A DNA stretch of 64,000 nt. It comes from Latescibacteria bacterium UBA6620 (GTDB lineage Bacteria > Latescibacterota > UBA2968). The translations under genes were made by a program, and so were the position numbers. The stretch lies in assembly GCA_002433075.1 (NCBI GenBank), contig DJHM01000022.1, positions 312,911 to 376,910 on the forward strand. Direction: 5' to 3'. The stretch's first letter is position 1; every line of letters starts with the position of its first letter. Shown in pieces: positions 52,424 through 61,699 of this stretch. The notes below the pieces were generated by a model, which saw only the letters and a list, made by a program, of their open reading frames with translations, did not search any database and was not told where the DNA came from.

Positions 52424-53275
52424 ATGCTCACACAGCAGAAGATCGACTTTTACCACGAGAATGGATACCTCGGTGTCGAGAACGTCCTGTCGGAATCCGA
52501 AGTCTCCGAACTTCGCCAGGTGACCGATGAATTCGTCGAAAAGTCCAGGGAGGTCACCGATCACTCCAGCGTGTTCGATCTCGAACCGGGTCATACTCCC
52601 GAGGAACCCAGACTGCGCAGAATCAAGAGCCCGATGGTCCACGATGAACGGTATCGCAAGGTGCTCGATCACCCGAACATCCTGACGATCGTTTCCCAGC
52701 TAATCGGTTACGGTCTCAGATGTAACGGAAACAAGCTCAATATGAAGCTGCCTGAGTTCGGCAGCCCCGTAGAGTGGCACCAGGACTGGGCCTTCTACCC
52801 GCACACCAACGACGATCTGCTCGCTGTAGGCGTTTGCATCGACGATATGACCGTCGAGAATGGCGCCTTGCTGGTGCTTCCCGGGTCACACAAAGGGCCC
52901 ATCTACGACCATCACCTGAACGGTCACTTTTGCGGAGCCGTTACCGACTCTACTTTCGATGACAAGGGTGCGGTGGCCGTCGAACTCAAGGCGGGAGGCA
53001 TCTCCCTTCACCACGTCCGGACCGTTCACGGATCGACGCCGAACCGGTCCCAGGACCCCCGAAGGCTGCTGCTTTTTCAATACTGCGCCATCGACGCCTG
53101 GCCACTGGGCCTTTTCAAAGACTGGGACACCTTCAACAAAACGATCGTCAGAGGCGAGGAGACCAATACCCCTCGTGTGACCAACGTCCCGGTGCGAATG
53201 CCCTTGCCGGCCGCGCTGCGAGGGGGCTCGATCTACGAAAACCAGACCGTGCTGAACGATCGAGCGATCGGATAG
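52424..53275 (+). CDS. Phytanoyl-CoA dioxygenase family protein (copy 1)
   Basis: Product of 283 aa with GGAGG eight bases before the ATG and a TATATT element at 52388-52393. VEWHQDWAFYP holds His119 and Asp121 of the Fe(II) triad, and the distal His is His202 in RTVHGSTPNRSQ; DPRRLLLF gives the 2-oxoglutarate-binding Arg. It hydroxylates an organic substrate using 2-oxoglutarate and oxygen; the specific substrate is not predicted. Confidence 0.92.
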   Translation: MLTQQKIDFYHENGYLGVENVLSESEVSELRQVTDEFVEKSREVTDHSSVFDLEPGHTPEEPRLRRIKSPMVHDERYRKVLDHPNILTIVSQLIGYGLRCNGNKLNMKLPEFGSPVEWHQDWAFYPHTNDDLLAVGVCIDDMTVENGALLVLPGSHKGPIYDHHLNGHFCGAVTDSTFDDKGAVAVELKAGGISLHHVRTVHGSTPNRSQDPRRLLLFQYCAIDAWPLGLFKDWDTFNKTIVRGEETNTPRVTNVPVRMPLPAALRGGSIYENQTVLNDRAIG

Positions 53276-53276
53276 T

Positions 53277-54047
53277 ATGCCCCCCACCCACCTCGACCCG
53301 TCGGCCGTGGCCCATTACAACGAACGCGGCTACGTCATTCTCCATCAGGTGTTCGCAGAGGACGAAATTTCTGCGATGATCGAAGCCGCAGAGTCGGGCT
53401 CAAGGGTGGCAGACACCACCAGAAGCCGGCAGGATGGGGAGGGACGCCCGACGCGTCTCGCGATCTGGCACGATCTGGGCAACGACGTGTGGACGGCCGC
53501 CTCGACCTCTCCGAGGATCGTGAACAACATTCGGATCCTGCTGGGTGAAGAAGCAGCCTTCTTTCACGGCAAGGTCATCTTCAAGGATGCCCACGAGGGA
53601 GGTGCGTGGGAATGGCACCAGGACTACGGCTATTGGTATAACCAGGGATTCGCCTTCCCTCGAATGATCAGCGCGTTCGTCGTGCTCGATCCCGCGACGG
53701 AGGCCAACGGTTGTCTCCAGGTGCTCGCCGGCTCCCATCATCTCGGTCGTCTCGACCACGGCCGCGTTGGAGATCAGACCGGCACCGAGGCTTCTCGGGT
53801 CGATCAGGTCGTTCCTCTGTTCGAGCGGGTTCCGTGTGAAATGGATCCGGGGGACGTCCTCTTTTTTCACTGCAATCTGTTGCACACGTCCGAAGCCAAC
53901 CTATCGGATCACCCGCGACGCAGCTTCATTATCTGCTTCAATGCCCTCTCGAATCCCCAGTTCGCGACGAAACAGACCGCGGAAAGCCGGCCCTGCCCGG
54001 TATCCGCGGACAACGCAATCCTGACAGCCGCGAACGAGTTCGCGTAG
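53277..54047 (+). CDS. Phytanoyl-CoA dioxygenase family protein (copy 2)
   Basis: Product of 256 aa, starting one base after the stop of copy 1, so the pair is an operon. WEWHQDYGYWY contains His114 and Asp116, FFHCNLLHTSEAN His203, and DHPRRSF the Arg that binds 2-oxoglutarate. The first strand (HYNERGYVIL) and the fold are like copy 1, but the proteins are not close. Tandem dioxygenases often catalyse consecutive oxidations of one substrate (inference). Confidence 0.92.
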   Translation: MPPTHLDPSAVAHYNERGYVILHQVFAEDEISAMIEAAESGSRVADTTRSRQDGEGRPTRLAIWHDLGNDVWTAASTSPRIVNNIRILLGEEAAFFHGKVIFKDAHEGGAWEWHQDYGYWYNQGFAFPRMISAFVVLDPATEANGCLQVLAGSHHLGRLDHGRVGDQTGTEASRVDQVVPLFERVPCEMDPGDVLFFHCNLLHTSEANLSDHPRRSFIICFNALSNPQFATKQTAESRPCPVSADNAILTAANEFA

Positions 54048-54065
54048 GCCGGCAACACTCCCGCC

Positions 54066-54108
54066 AAAAAAGAAACCGCCCCCGGCGCCGTGATCGGCGC
54101 CGGGGGCG
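54066..54108 (-). terminator. Intrinsic terminator for the cohesin/dockerin locus
   Basis: GC-rich perfect stem (CGCCCCCGGCGCCG / CGGCGCCGGGGGCG with a TGAT loop). The A-run at 54066-54075 becomes a T-run on the minus strand, so it ends the minus-strand pseudogene at 54149. Confidence 0.85.
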
Positions 54109-54148
54109 ACTCGTTCCCTCCCCCCCGAGGACAGACACTCGTTCTGCT

Positions 54149-56416
54149 TCAGAAAGACATCAAGGACCTGAGGAAGCCCCGCAGGGGCATCGGCATCCAC
54201 GAATGGCTTGGACCTCCCGCGTAAACCCGATGCGCAGCGGCCAGAACCCGCGTGGGCGACGAGTACGAATCGAAAACCATCCCGTCGTCGAGCCCAAAAA
54301 TGGCGTTCGCAGTTGACGCTTTAGGACGGAACACCATCTCGGCAATCGGACCATCCCCGACCGGCGCAGCACCGGAGGTAATCGCGCTGCTCAGAACGAC
54401 ACGACCCGGAGCTTCGTCGTGCACTAGGAAGAGCGGCGCGTGACCGCCTCTCTTTTCGAAGAGGTTCTCACTCGGCACCCGAGCGCCCAGGAATTCGAAC
54501 TGATCCGCATCGAAGGTCAGCGTAAAGCCCCAACCCCGTAGATCCCGAACTCCCTCGAGCGTGGCTTGCAACGTCATCCGGTCTTCGTCCTCGTGATCTA
54601 CACGCAGGGACATTCGCCCGGAACCTCGTGTTCCGAGTCGATCATCAGAACATCAATCAGAGAGAGTTCAGTCTCTCCCACGTTCTTGAGAGCTCGTAGA
54701 CGAATCGTGGCCAGAGAGCCCGGACCCAGGATCGAATTCACTAGGCCAAAGTCACCATCCATCAGCCTCCCAGCCATATCAGCGTTGTAGTTCGAGAACA
54801 CATCGCCCCGTGAGGTCACATCGACGACCGCGAAGGCGGTGGGATCGAAGATCAGACGCAACTGATACGTATGCATCAGAACGAACCCTTCGGCCTCGAT
54901 CGTCACATCGACCACGTCGCCTACCTGAACCGCTCCTCCGGGAGCCTTCATTAGCACCAAGGGATCGGGCTCGCCGAGCAATGAGCGCTTGAACGTCGGG
55001 AAGACAGGCTTGATGCCAGAGACACCGGTGTTATTCGTCACGTTGGCCGCAGCGAAGTCCCGATCCGTCGCATTGATCACACCATCACGGTTCACGTCGA
55101 CAATCGCGGAGTAGAGACTGTCACCGACCTGCTCGAACAGCGCCTGGTCGATCGCGTTCAGGTCGGCCCCATTGATGACGTTGTTTGGCAGGCTGGCTCC
55201 CGTGCTGTCGTTGAATCCGGACACATCCCCAGCGAGCAGGAATCCTCGATCCACGTGGTCACCGTCAATCACCAGCTACACACCTGTCAGACTGAAGCAG
55301 GTATTGACGTCCAGCGTGTCGTGACCGGCCAGGTGCCTGTCCATCTTGGCCACCAGAATGAAACGTCCGGCGGGCACGCTGTTCAGTACGAACTGCCCAT
55401 CGACCCCCGTGGTGATGACTTGGACCCCCGCACGATCCGGATCGATGTCGTTCTGAAGGAAGAACGGATTGAAGACCTCGTCGAAGCTTCCAACCTCACG
55501 AAGGAAGAAGTCGATCGTGTCGGCCGATACCGCCCGACCCTGTAGCGGGACGGTTCCCGTGACCTGTCCACGCGGAATGATGATGACCTCTATCGGTGCC
55601 GGCACGCCCGCCACGATATCTGTTATCGTCTGATCGAGCATCCGCGTCCGTCTCGGGTCCTGGTTGTCGATCTGTATGTTGGTGGTCTCCGCCGGCCCGC
55701 CCGACAGCGATCTGGCCTTGAAGTTCGCAAATGCGAGCGTCTGGACACCATCGAAGAAGGTCAGTCCTGTCGTCTGGTCCGTGTAGATGAACTCGTAGCT
55801 CAAGACCCCGTTCACCTGCTGGGCGACCTGGTTCACGTGGGATGGGCTCAGCTGCGAATTCGAACCCAAAGTAAAGGGTTGGATTCCTGCAGTGCTCGCG
55901 TCCGTATCGATGGCTTCGAACAGATTCTCGTCGAACGACATAAAAATGTTGACGATGTCGATTCTGAGACCGGCTACGCTTCCGTCATCGGGCACGATCG
56001 GAACGCGCAGCGTATCGTCCTCGACAGCAATTTGTGGGCGTTGTCAGGTCGAACTCCACCGTAACCACGGCGTTGGCACCCGTGCCAGTCAGACCGAATG
56101 CAAGGGTGGTTGCCGTCGGCGACCCAGCGAAGAAGGAGTTGGTCGCGACAGCCGCAGTCGTGGTCGTCACCGAATTGGCGACGACGGTAAGCTCGCCGGG
56201 GACAGTGATTGTGAAAGCCCTGGTAGCCGGACCGGCCGTTCCTCCCAGCGTGATATCGAAACGCTGGTGGAACTGGTCGCCGGACAGGGACTCGATGCCG
56301 TTCACAATCTCGTCCGGACGCAGGGTCACGGTCTGAGCCTGGATGGGTCCAGCCCAGAATGCGAGCAACAGCGCCAACAGGATGCCCGAAGCACGTTGAC
56401 GGTTGAGTAGGTTCAT
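54149..56416 (-). pseudogene. Secreted cohesin/dockerin-like protein, broken by frameshifts and a TAG
   Basis: The start MNLLNRQRASGILLALLLAF is a signal peptide, followed by a first beta-rich domain up to VVTVEFDLTTPT. A single extra base near 56030 puts the next part (VEDDTLRVPIVPDD, SFDENLFEAIDTD) in another phase. TAG at 55276-55278 splits LTGV from LVIDGDHVD, in phase, and dockerin-like calcium loops follow (VDVNRDGVINATDRDF). A second frameshift near 54600 leads to a last domain (GWGFTLTFDADQFEFLG). The blocks look like cohesin, dockerin and cohesin repeats. It is unlikely to be made as a full protein. Confidence 0.7.
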
Positions 56417-56738
56417 GGAGGTTTCCTAGTTCGGAGCCAGGAGAACGATTGGTCTTTACCCAAACTGCTGGTATTTCAGGTGGTTACGTCCGTGTAGGTA
56501 CCCGTTCGATCGCCTCCGTACCCGGTCCGTGGGGTCCCGGCTCTAATTGGTGTAACTGGTTGTTTTTATTGATAAAAGAATCCGTTTCCTGGTCTGGTTG
56601 GGTGGCCGGATACAGGCCCCCTTCTCAACTATCGGCGGGGAGCTTGAGTCTTTAGTCCGACACCCACTTTTTTTCAAAAAAATGGGGTCGAGGACATTTT
56701 GTCCTCGACCCCTTACTCAGCGAAGATCGCTTCTACCC
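56417..56738. other. Intergenic region with a terminator, no gene supported
   Basis: A 322-bp gap between the broken cohesin gene and the ROK gene, both minus. It must hold the promoter of the cohesin gene and the 3' end of the ROK operon. The hairpin at 56684-56712 is listed separately; otherwise I see only AT-rich patches and no coding frame. Confidence 0.55.
56677..56712 (-). terminator. Intrinsic terminator after the ROK gene
   Basis: Twelve-base perfect stem GGGGTCGAGGAC / GTCCTCGACCCC. Directly beyond it, read on the minus strand, is a run of T/A (ATTTTTTTGAAAAAAAG), suiting termination of the minus-strand gene ending at 56739. Confidence 0.85.
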
Positions 56739-57677
56739 CTACAACGACCTTCTCGCCAGTGCGCTCGCCCCAAGCAGCACAGATCGGTCGCCTCGCGTTG
56801 CACGCGAAATATGAACCAAATCGCGATGCACGGGCATCACGCGACTCGCAACAGCCGTGCGAAGCGGGTCCAGAAGGATCCGGCCCGCTCGGGCGACACC
56901 CCCCCCTACCACAACCCGGTCTGGTGCGAACGCATTCACGGCTGCGGCAACCCCCAGACTCAAGTAGTCCACGGTTTCACGCATCAACGCCCGCCCCAGC
57001 GAATCCCCCATCTCCGCAGCCTCAGCGACGTCTTTGGCCGAAACCTCATCCTCCTCGCGGAGGGTTTCGCGCAGGCGAGGGCTACGTGCCCCGCTTCGCA
57101 GCGCCTCCATTGCCCTGCGGGCGATGGACGGCCCCGAACAGAGTGCCTCCAGACAGCCTCTGTTGCCGCACGCGCATACCGGACCGTCGATCAGGATCGG
57201 CACGTGCCCTAACTCACCCGCCTGGCCGTTCGCCCCCCTGTAGATCTCACCGTCGAGAATAACGCCGCCACCAATGCCCGTACTGATCGTGTAGTACACA
57301 AGGTGACGACAGCCCCTGCCCGCGCCGAAAGTGAGCTCTCCAAGCGCCCCCAGGTTCGCATCGTTGTCGAAAACCGCCGGGATCCCCAACGCGTCTCCGA
57401 TCACCTCGCCAAGTGGCAAATCGTCCCAGCCCAGTACGTGGGTTGAGCTGATCACGCGCTGTTCGTCAAAGTCTACGGGCCCACCAAACCCGATTCCGCA
57501 GGCCTCGAAGGTCCACTCACGACAGAGTCGACTGCCCTTCCCGACGATCTGTTCGATCATCCACGAAGCGCCAGCACCGGCATCGGTCTTTCCACGGACG
57601 AGCCTTTTAATCACCCCCCTGGCGTCGACCGCGGCCAGGCGATACTGTGTACCCCCGATGTCGATCGCCAGAATCAT
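56739..57677 (-). CDS. ROK-family sugar kinase (glucokinase-like)
   Basis: Product of 312 aa. AIDIGGTQYRLAAVD is the phosphate-1 motif, TISTGIGGGVI the phosphate-2 motif, and AVFDNDANLGALGE includes the catalytic Asp. The zinc site is ELGHVPI plus CACGNRGCLEAL. It lacks the N-terminal helix-turn-helix of ROK repressors, so it is an enzyme. It is followed three bases later by the TIM-barrel gene upstream in transcription order, so sugar breakdown is probable. Phosphorylates glucose, N-acetylmannosamine or a related sugar. Confidence 0.92.
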   Translation of the reverse strand: MILAIDIGGTQYRLAAVDARGVIKRLVRGKTDAGAGASWMIEQIVGKGSRLCREWTFEACGIGFGGPVDFDEQRVISSTHVLGWDDLPLGEVIGDALGIPAVFDNDANLGALGELTFGAGRGCRHLVYYTISTGIGGGVILDGEIYRGANGQAGELGHVPILIDGPVCACGNRGCLEALCSGPSIARRAMEALRSGARSPRLRETLREEDEVSAKDVAEAAEMGDSLGRALMRETVDYLSLGVAAAVNAFAPDRVVVGGGVARAGRILLDPLRTAVASRVMPVHRDLVHISRATRGDRSVLLGASALARRSL

Positions 57678-57680
57678 CGC

Positions 57681-58451
57681 CTACGTTCGCCAGTCGACAT
57701 CCAGGCGCTCCAGAAACTCGAGCGATTCTTCGACCCGAGATCGAGCGTCCTGTTCAGACAGAGCCTCGCCCTCCACGCCCTCCAACTCCAACGCCATCGG
57801 ACCACTGAATTCCACGGCGTCCAAAAGCTCGAACAGAGCGCCGAAATCGACCACACCCCGGCCGAGGGCGGGGAAGTGCCAGGTTCGATATCCACCGTTG
57901 GTGTCCTTCAGGTGGACAGCACCCACGTAAGGAGCGATGCGCGCCAGCTCTTCGACCGCATCGATCCCTTCATTGTAATAGTAGAGGTTGGCCGTATCGA
58001 AATTAACCCGCACGTTCGGGTGTGCCACGCCCGCCATTGTCTCGATCGCCACCTGTGAATTCGTCACCAGGTCGGGATGCGTTTCGAGCACCACGATCAC
58101 GCCGTGCTCCGCGGCCGCATCCCCGATGTTCTGCAACCGCCCGTAGACATAGTCCAGGTCCAGCTCTCCCGATTTCACGCTTGTGAAGACAATTCCAACT
58201 TCCATCGCCGAAACGGTCTCGAGCGCGTGGGAGAATCGGAGGACCACGTCATCGGCATCCATCTGACAAGGAAGGATCATCGAAGTCGCGGTCAGGCCGT
58301 GGTCGGCCAGTTTCTGCCGCACCTCTTCCACATCACCCGGTTCCGGACAGGGAATCTCCACGTTCGTCAGCCCGATGGATGCCAGATGTTCGAAGGCCCC
58401 CTCTCTGTGGGGACCATAGCTCGCCAGATTACAAGCAATCTTGCGTTTCAT
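57681..58451 (-). CDS. Sugar-phosphate isomerase/epimerase-like TIM-barrel protein
   Basis: Product of 256 aa. EIPCPEP near the N-terminus, VVLETHPDLV, RVNFDTANLYY and VGAVHLKDTNG are the metal-binding acidic/His positions of the AP-endonuclease-2 fold (xylose isomerase-like). Such proteins isomerise or epimerise sugars or inositols. Co-transcribed with the ROK kinase (three-base gap), so a sugar is likely first isomerised and then phosphorylated. Confidence 0.9.
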   Translation of the reverse strand: MKRKIACNLASYGPHREGAFEHLASIGLTNVEIPCPEPGDVEEVRQKLADHGLTATSMILPCQMDADDVVLRFSHALETVSAMEVGIVFTSVKSGELDLDYVYGRLQNIGDAAAEHGVIVVLETHPDLVTNSQVAIETMAGVAHPNVRVNFDTANLYYYNEGIDAVEELARIAPYVGAVHLKDTNGGYRTWHFPALGRGVVDFGALFELLDAVEFSGPMALELEGVEGEALSEQDARSRVEESLEFLERLDVDWRT

Positions 58452-58464
58452 CGGTTCACTCGAA

Positions 58465-58692
58465 TCAGAAAAGACGTTGTAGATACATCAACACCAGAAA
58501 GATCACGATGGGTGACAGGTCGAATCCCCCCATCGGAGGCAGAATGCGACGCACGGGCCCGAGTACGGGTTCGGTTAGCGCGTAGATTCCACGGACAACT
58601 GGATGGGAGGGATCTGGAGAAAACCAGGACATCAGGACTCTCGCCAGAATCACATACCAGTAAAGCTTCAGCAAAGTCGAGATGAGTCCCAC
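58465..58692 (-). CDS. YggT-family membrane protein
   Basis: Product of 75 aa from GTG 58692, with GGAGGGG six bases upstream. Two membrane helices flank the conserved LTEPVLGPVRRILPPMGGFDLSPIV segment, the hallmark of YggT. It is half the length of the two-unit YggT of E. coli, matching single-unit versions. Role is in osmotic or cell-division-related membrane processes, poorly defined. The GTG/ATG gap to the TIM-barrel gene is 13 bases. Confidence 0.9.
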   Translation of the reverse strand: MGLISTLLKLYWYVILARVLMSWFSPDPSHPVVRGIYALTEPVLGPVRRILPPMGGFDLSPIVIFLVLMYLQRLF

Positions 58693-58740
58693 GATTTCCC
58701 CTCCGCTCGTTTTAAAGAGATCAACGGCAGTCCTGATCGT

Positions 58741-58769
58741 TTGACCTGTGGGCGAGAAGGAATTAGGTT
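58741..58769 (+). promoter_or_regulatory. Candidate plus-strand promoter before a terminator
   Basis: TTGACC (58741-58746) and TAGGTT (58764-58769) are spaced 17 bases apart, a reasonable sigma-70 pair, and point to a start near 58776. No plus-strand coding frame follows; instead an intrinsic terminator lies about 20 bases on. It may drive a very short RNA. Confidence 0.35.
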
Positions 58770-58789
58770 AGGATTGCTGAGAAACGCAG

Positions 58790-58827
58790 TCCCCTGAGGG
58801 CAAGGCGGGAGCCCTCGGGGGATTTTT
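58790..58827 (+). terminator. Plus-strand intrinsic terminator with no gene upstream
   Basis: Stem CCCC-T-GAGGGC / GCCCTC-G-GGGG with one T-G wobble, followed by five T (58823-58827). Its orientation is plus, yet both neighbours (58465-58692 and 58836-59237) are minus. It is either the end of a short plus-strand RNA or a fortuitous hairpin. Confidence 0.75.
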
Positions 58828-58835
58828 CGTCACGA

Positions 58836-59237
58836 TCAAGGTCCGGGAACGACTCCGAGGGCCCGAATCGAGGCTCTGCGTTCTTCGATTTCACGAACGA
58901 TCTGTACGAGCGGGCCCAGCACGTCCAGATCCACAGGTTTCGTCAGCACCGTATCGGCTTGCTCGAAATCTTCTTCAGTCAGCAGGTCGACAAACCCCGA
59001 CAGAGTCGCGATTACGGCTCTCGGCGAGCAACTTCGAAGCACCGGAAGAATGTCCAGCCCGCCGATGTCGGGAAGATGTAGATCCAGAAGGATGAGATCG
59101 TATCGTTGCTGGATGGCCTGGCCAAGTCCTCCGTTCCCAGTATCGACGTGGTCGGCCGCCAGTCCCCGGAAGTCCGCCAGAAACTTGAGCACGAAGGCGG
59201 TCACGTCCTTGACGTCATCGATCAGCAGCACGTTCAC
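58836..59237 (-). CDS. Single-domain response regulator
   Basis: Product of 133 aa, a receiver domain with nothing attached. Asp7-Asp8 is the acidic pair, Asp52 in LLDLHLPD the phosphoacceptor, Ser80 the switch residue and Lys100 (LTKPVDL) the conserved lysine. GTG start. It lies 28 bases after a small membrane protein on the same strand and may be an output or phosphorelay domain for a kinase elsewhere. Confidence 0.92.
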   Translation of the reverse strand: MNVLLIDDVKDVTAFVLKFLADFRGLAADHVDTGNGGLGQAIQQRYDLILLDLHLPDIGGLDILPVLRSCSPRAVIATLSGFVDLLTEEDFEQADTVLTKPVDLDVLGPLVQIVREIEERRASIRALGVVPGP

Positions 59238-59265
59238 GGGTGATACCCCAGATTCGATTAGGACG

Positions 59266-59607
59266 CTACAGCGATCGCCGCGCGAGCGGTCTGAAGAGCA
59301 AGATCATCGCCATACTGCTGTAGACCCCGATCGGCCCTCCGATCCCCCACGACAGACCGAAGTCGATCCCCTTATAGATTGAGAACCCGATCCCGGTCGT
59401 CACGCCAAAAGCAACCGCGGTTCTCAGAGCTCGGACAAAATCTTCGGTCTGCTCGCCACTTTCCGGGTTCGCCATCCCGAACACCAGCCCGATCGCAAGA
59501 CCTGCAAACAGGCCTTGTCGAATCAGGAAGACCCCCAGAAGCCGCTCGGTGAGTACCAGCACACCCAGAATCAGCCCGGCCCAGACCAACGATCGTTGCC
59601 AGCTCAT
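59266..59607 (-). CDS. Small membrane protein, unrecognised
   Basis: Product of 113 aa from ATG 59607, with GGAGGAGG four bases upstream, an ideal ribosome binding site. The longer frame is not supported. About three membrane segments (LVWAGLILGVLVLTE, LFAGLAIGLVFGM, VAFGVTTGIGFSI, then IGVYSSMAMILLF). No motif I can name. It precedes the response regulator, so a sensor or partner function is possible. Confidence 0.65.
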   Translation of the reverse strand: MSWQRSLVWAGLILGVLVLTERLLGVFLIRQGLFAGLAIGLVFGMANPESGEQTEDFVRALRTAVAFGVTTGIGFSIYKGIDFGLSWGIGGPIGVYSSMAMILLFRPLARRSL

Positions 59608-59839
59608 ACGCCCTCCTCCAAACAGAACGATCAGAGCATAAGGCCCTGGCCAGATCCCGTCAAACCCGGGCCGGCAGACTTCTTTGCCCCTCGCCAGGGT
59701 CGTCTCGGGCCGCACTTTCGCTCGCTCGACGGTTTCGACTTGACGCTTTCTCCTCGCTTCCCGATCTTTTCCCCTATATGGTTTTCGCCGATATATTATT
59801 ATTAAATAAGGAGATACCCCTTCTTTTGTATGAGGTCAC

Positions 59840-61699
59840 GTGGCCCGGAAAACTGCAATCGCCCAGGTTGGCAAGCGTAAGGTTCAAATCAGCAACCTGG
59901 ACAAATGTCTCTTTCCTGAACCCGGCATCATCAAGGCCGAGCTCATTGAGTTCTATCTGCAGGTCGCGCCCACGCTGCTCAGACACATCAAAGGTCGACC
60001 CCTCTCGTTCGTACGTTATCCGGACGGGGTGACCGGCCAGAGCTTCTAACAGAAAAACAGCCCCGAGGGTATCCCCCCCTGGGTCGAGCGCATTCTGATA
60101 GGTGACGGTGAAAAGAAGCTCAACCACGTCGTTGCCACCGAAGAAGCCACGCTCGTTTGGACCGCCAATCTGGCCTGCATCGAAATTCATCAGGCTCACG
60201 CAAGACAGCCCCACGTCGACCGTCCCGACTGCGTCGTCTTTGACCTGGATCCGCCGGAGGGCCAGGACTTCCTCCAGGTCGTCGAGTTAGCCATCGATTT
60301 TCGCGTCCACCTCGAGTCCCTTAGCTACACCGCCTTCATTAAAACCACAGGGAGGAAAGGCCTCCACATCGTCGCGCCGCTCGAGCCGGTCGCTTCTTTC
60401 GACGAAGTTTTCGAAGCCGCCAAGGACGCCGCCACCCCTTTCGTCAAGGCCAATGCTGATCGGGCGACCCTCCATATCAAGAAAGAGGCACGAAAAGGGC
60501 GTACCCTCGTCGACGTCTACCGAAATCGGCCTCAGCAGACCATCCTTTCTCCTTACAGTGCGCGCGGCATCGAACAGGGCTCGGTCAGCACGCCGCTGAC
60601 GTGGGACGAGGTCGAAACGCTCGAGGATCCGTCTGTTTTCAACATTCGGACCCTCCACGACAGACTCGTCGAAATCGGCGATCCGTGGGAGGCCATCGCC
60701 GCCTAGGCAACACCCCTGCACACGGCGCAGCCCAAACCTAAGAAGCGTAAGAATCGTCCCGCGTCGCGTACCTACAAGTCGCCTGGAGCGCTCAAGTCGT
60801 ATGCCGACAAGCGGGACTTCTCGACCACGCCCGAACCACCACCCGGGTCCGCCAACGGCACAGGCAACAGTTTTGTCGTGCACCGTCATCACGCCTTCCG
60901 TCTACACTGCGACCTTCGTCTCGAGCGTAACGTGACGTTGCTCTCCTGGGCGGTTCCCAAAGGCCTGCCGCCCCGCCCCGGCATCAAGCGACTGGCCGTC
61001 AAAGTCGAAGATCACCCTCTCGAATACCTCGATTCCGAAGGCAGGATCCCCAAAGGCGAGTAAGGGGCCGGGCCAATGTGGGTCTTTTCCAGGGGCACCT
61101 ACGAGGTCACGAAGGACTCCTTCTATTTCAGGCTGAACAGTCGTGAGTTGAACGTCGAGTTTCGTCTGATCAACACCCGTGAGAAGGAATGGCTGCTCGA
61201 GAAACTCGACGAACCTCAGCTGGACTGGTTCACGCGCTCCGTCGATCCGATGCTCGCTGAAACAGCAGAATCGCCCCCAAGTCGGACGACTATGCCTACG
61301 AAGTGAAGTGGGACGGGATCCGGGCCCTCGTCAAGATCGAGGAGGGTGAGCTGAACCTCATCAGCTGAAGGTTCTTTCCGAGCCACGTCGGCCATTTTCG
61401 ATGGCGAGATCGTGTGTCTCGACGATGAGGGCAGACCCGTTTTCCAGCACGCGCTCAGCCGGATCCAGCAGAAATCCGAAGGCGCCGTCAAACGGGCCAG
61501 AGCCCGTCACCCGGCCGTATGCGACCTCTTCGACTGCCTGTATCTCGATGGGAGACCCGTCGTTGCCGAGCCGCTCGAACGACGACGCGCGTGGCTCGAG
61601 GACGCCATCCGCGCGGATGGACCCTATCGGATGAGTCAGGCTCTGGACGACGGACACGCCCTCTTTGAGGCTGCCCGGGAGATGGGGTTGGAAGGGATC
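59840..61699 (+). pseudogene. ligD: LigD (polymerase-phosphoesterase-ligase), fragmented
   Basis: Domains run Pol, PE, Lig. Pol: RYPDGVTGQSF, a TAA (60047-60049) where LigD has Tyr, then QKNSPEG, CVVFDLDPPEG and IKTTGRKGLHI; TAG at 60703-60705 ends it. PE: SFVVHRHHAFRLHCDLRLE (Cys where Tyr is usual), VEDHPLEYLDSEG, TAA at 61060-61062 where GE-Y-GAG has Tyr, then GTYEV. A one-base loss near 61275 in a C-run shifts the ligase, which retains EVKWDGIRALVKI with the motif I Lys; a stop and roughly 20 missing codons follow before AIFDGEIVCLD. Not functional as one enzyme. NHEJ role of the family known. Confidence 0.82.

Noticed and set aside
60287..60892. 201-codon minus-strand frame over LigD
   Set aside because: Antisense of the LigD polymerase and linker region; no motifs of its own.
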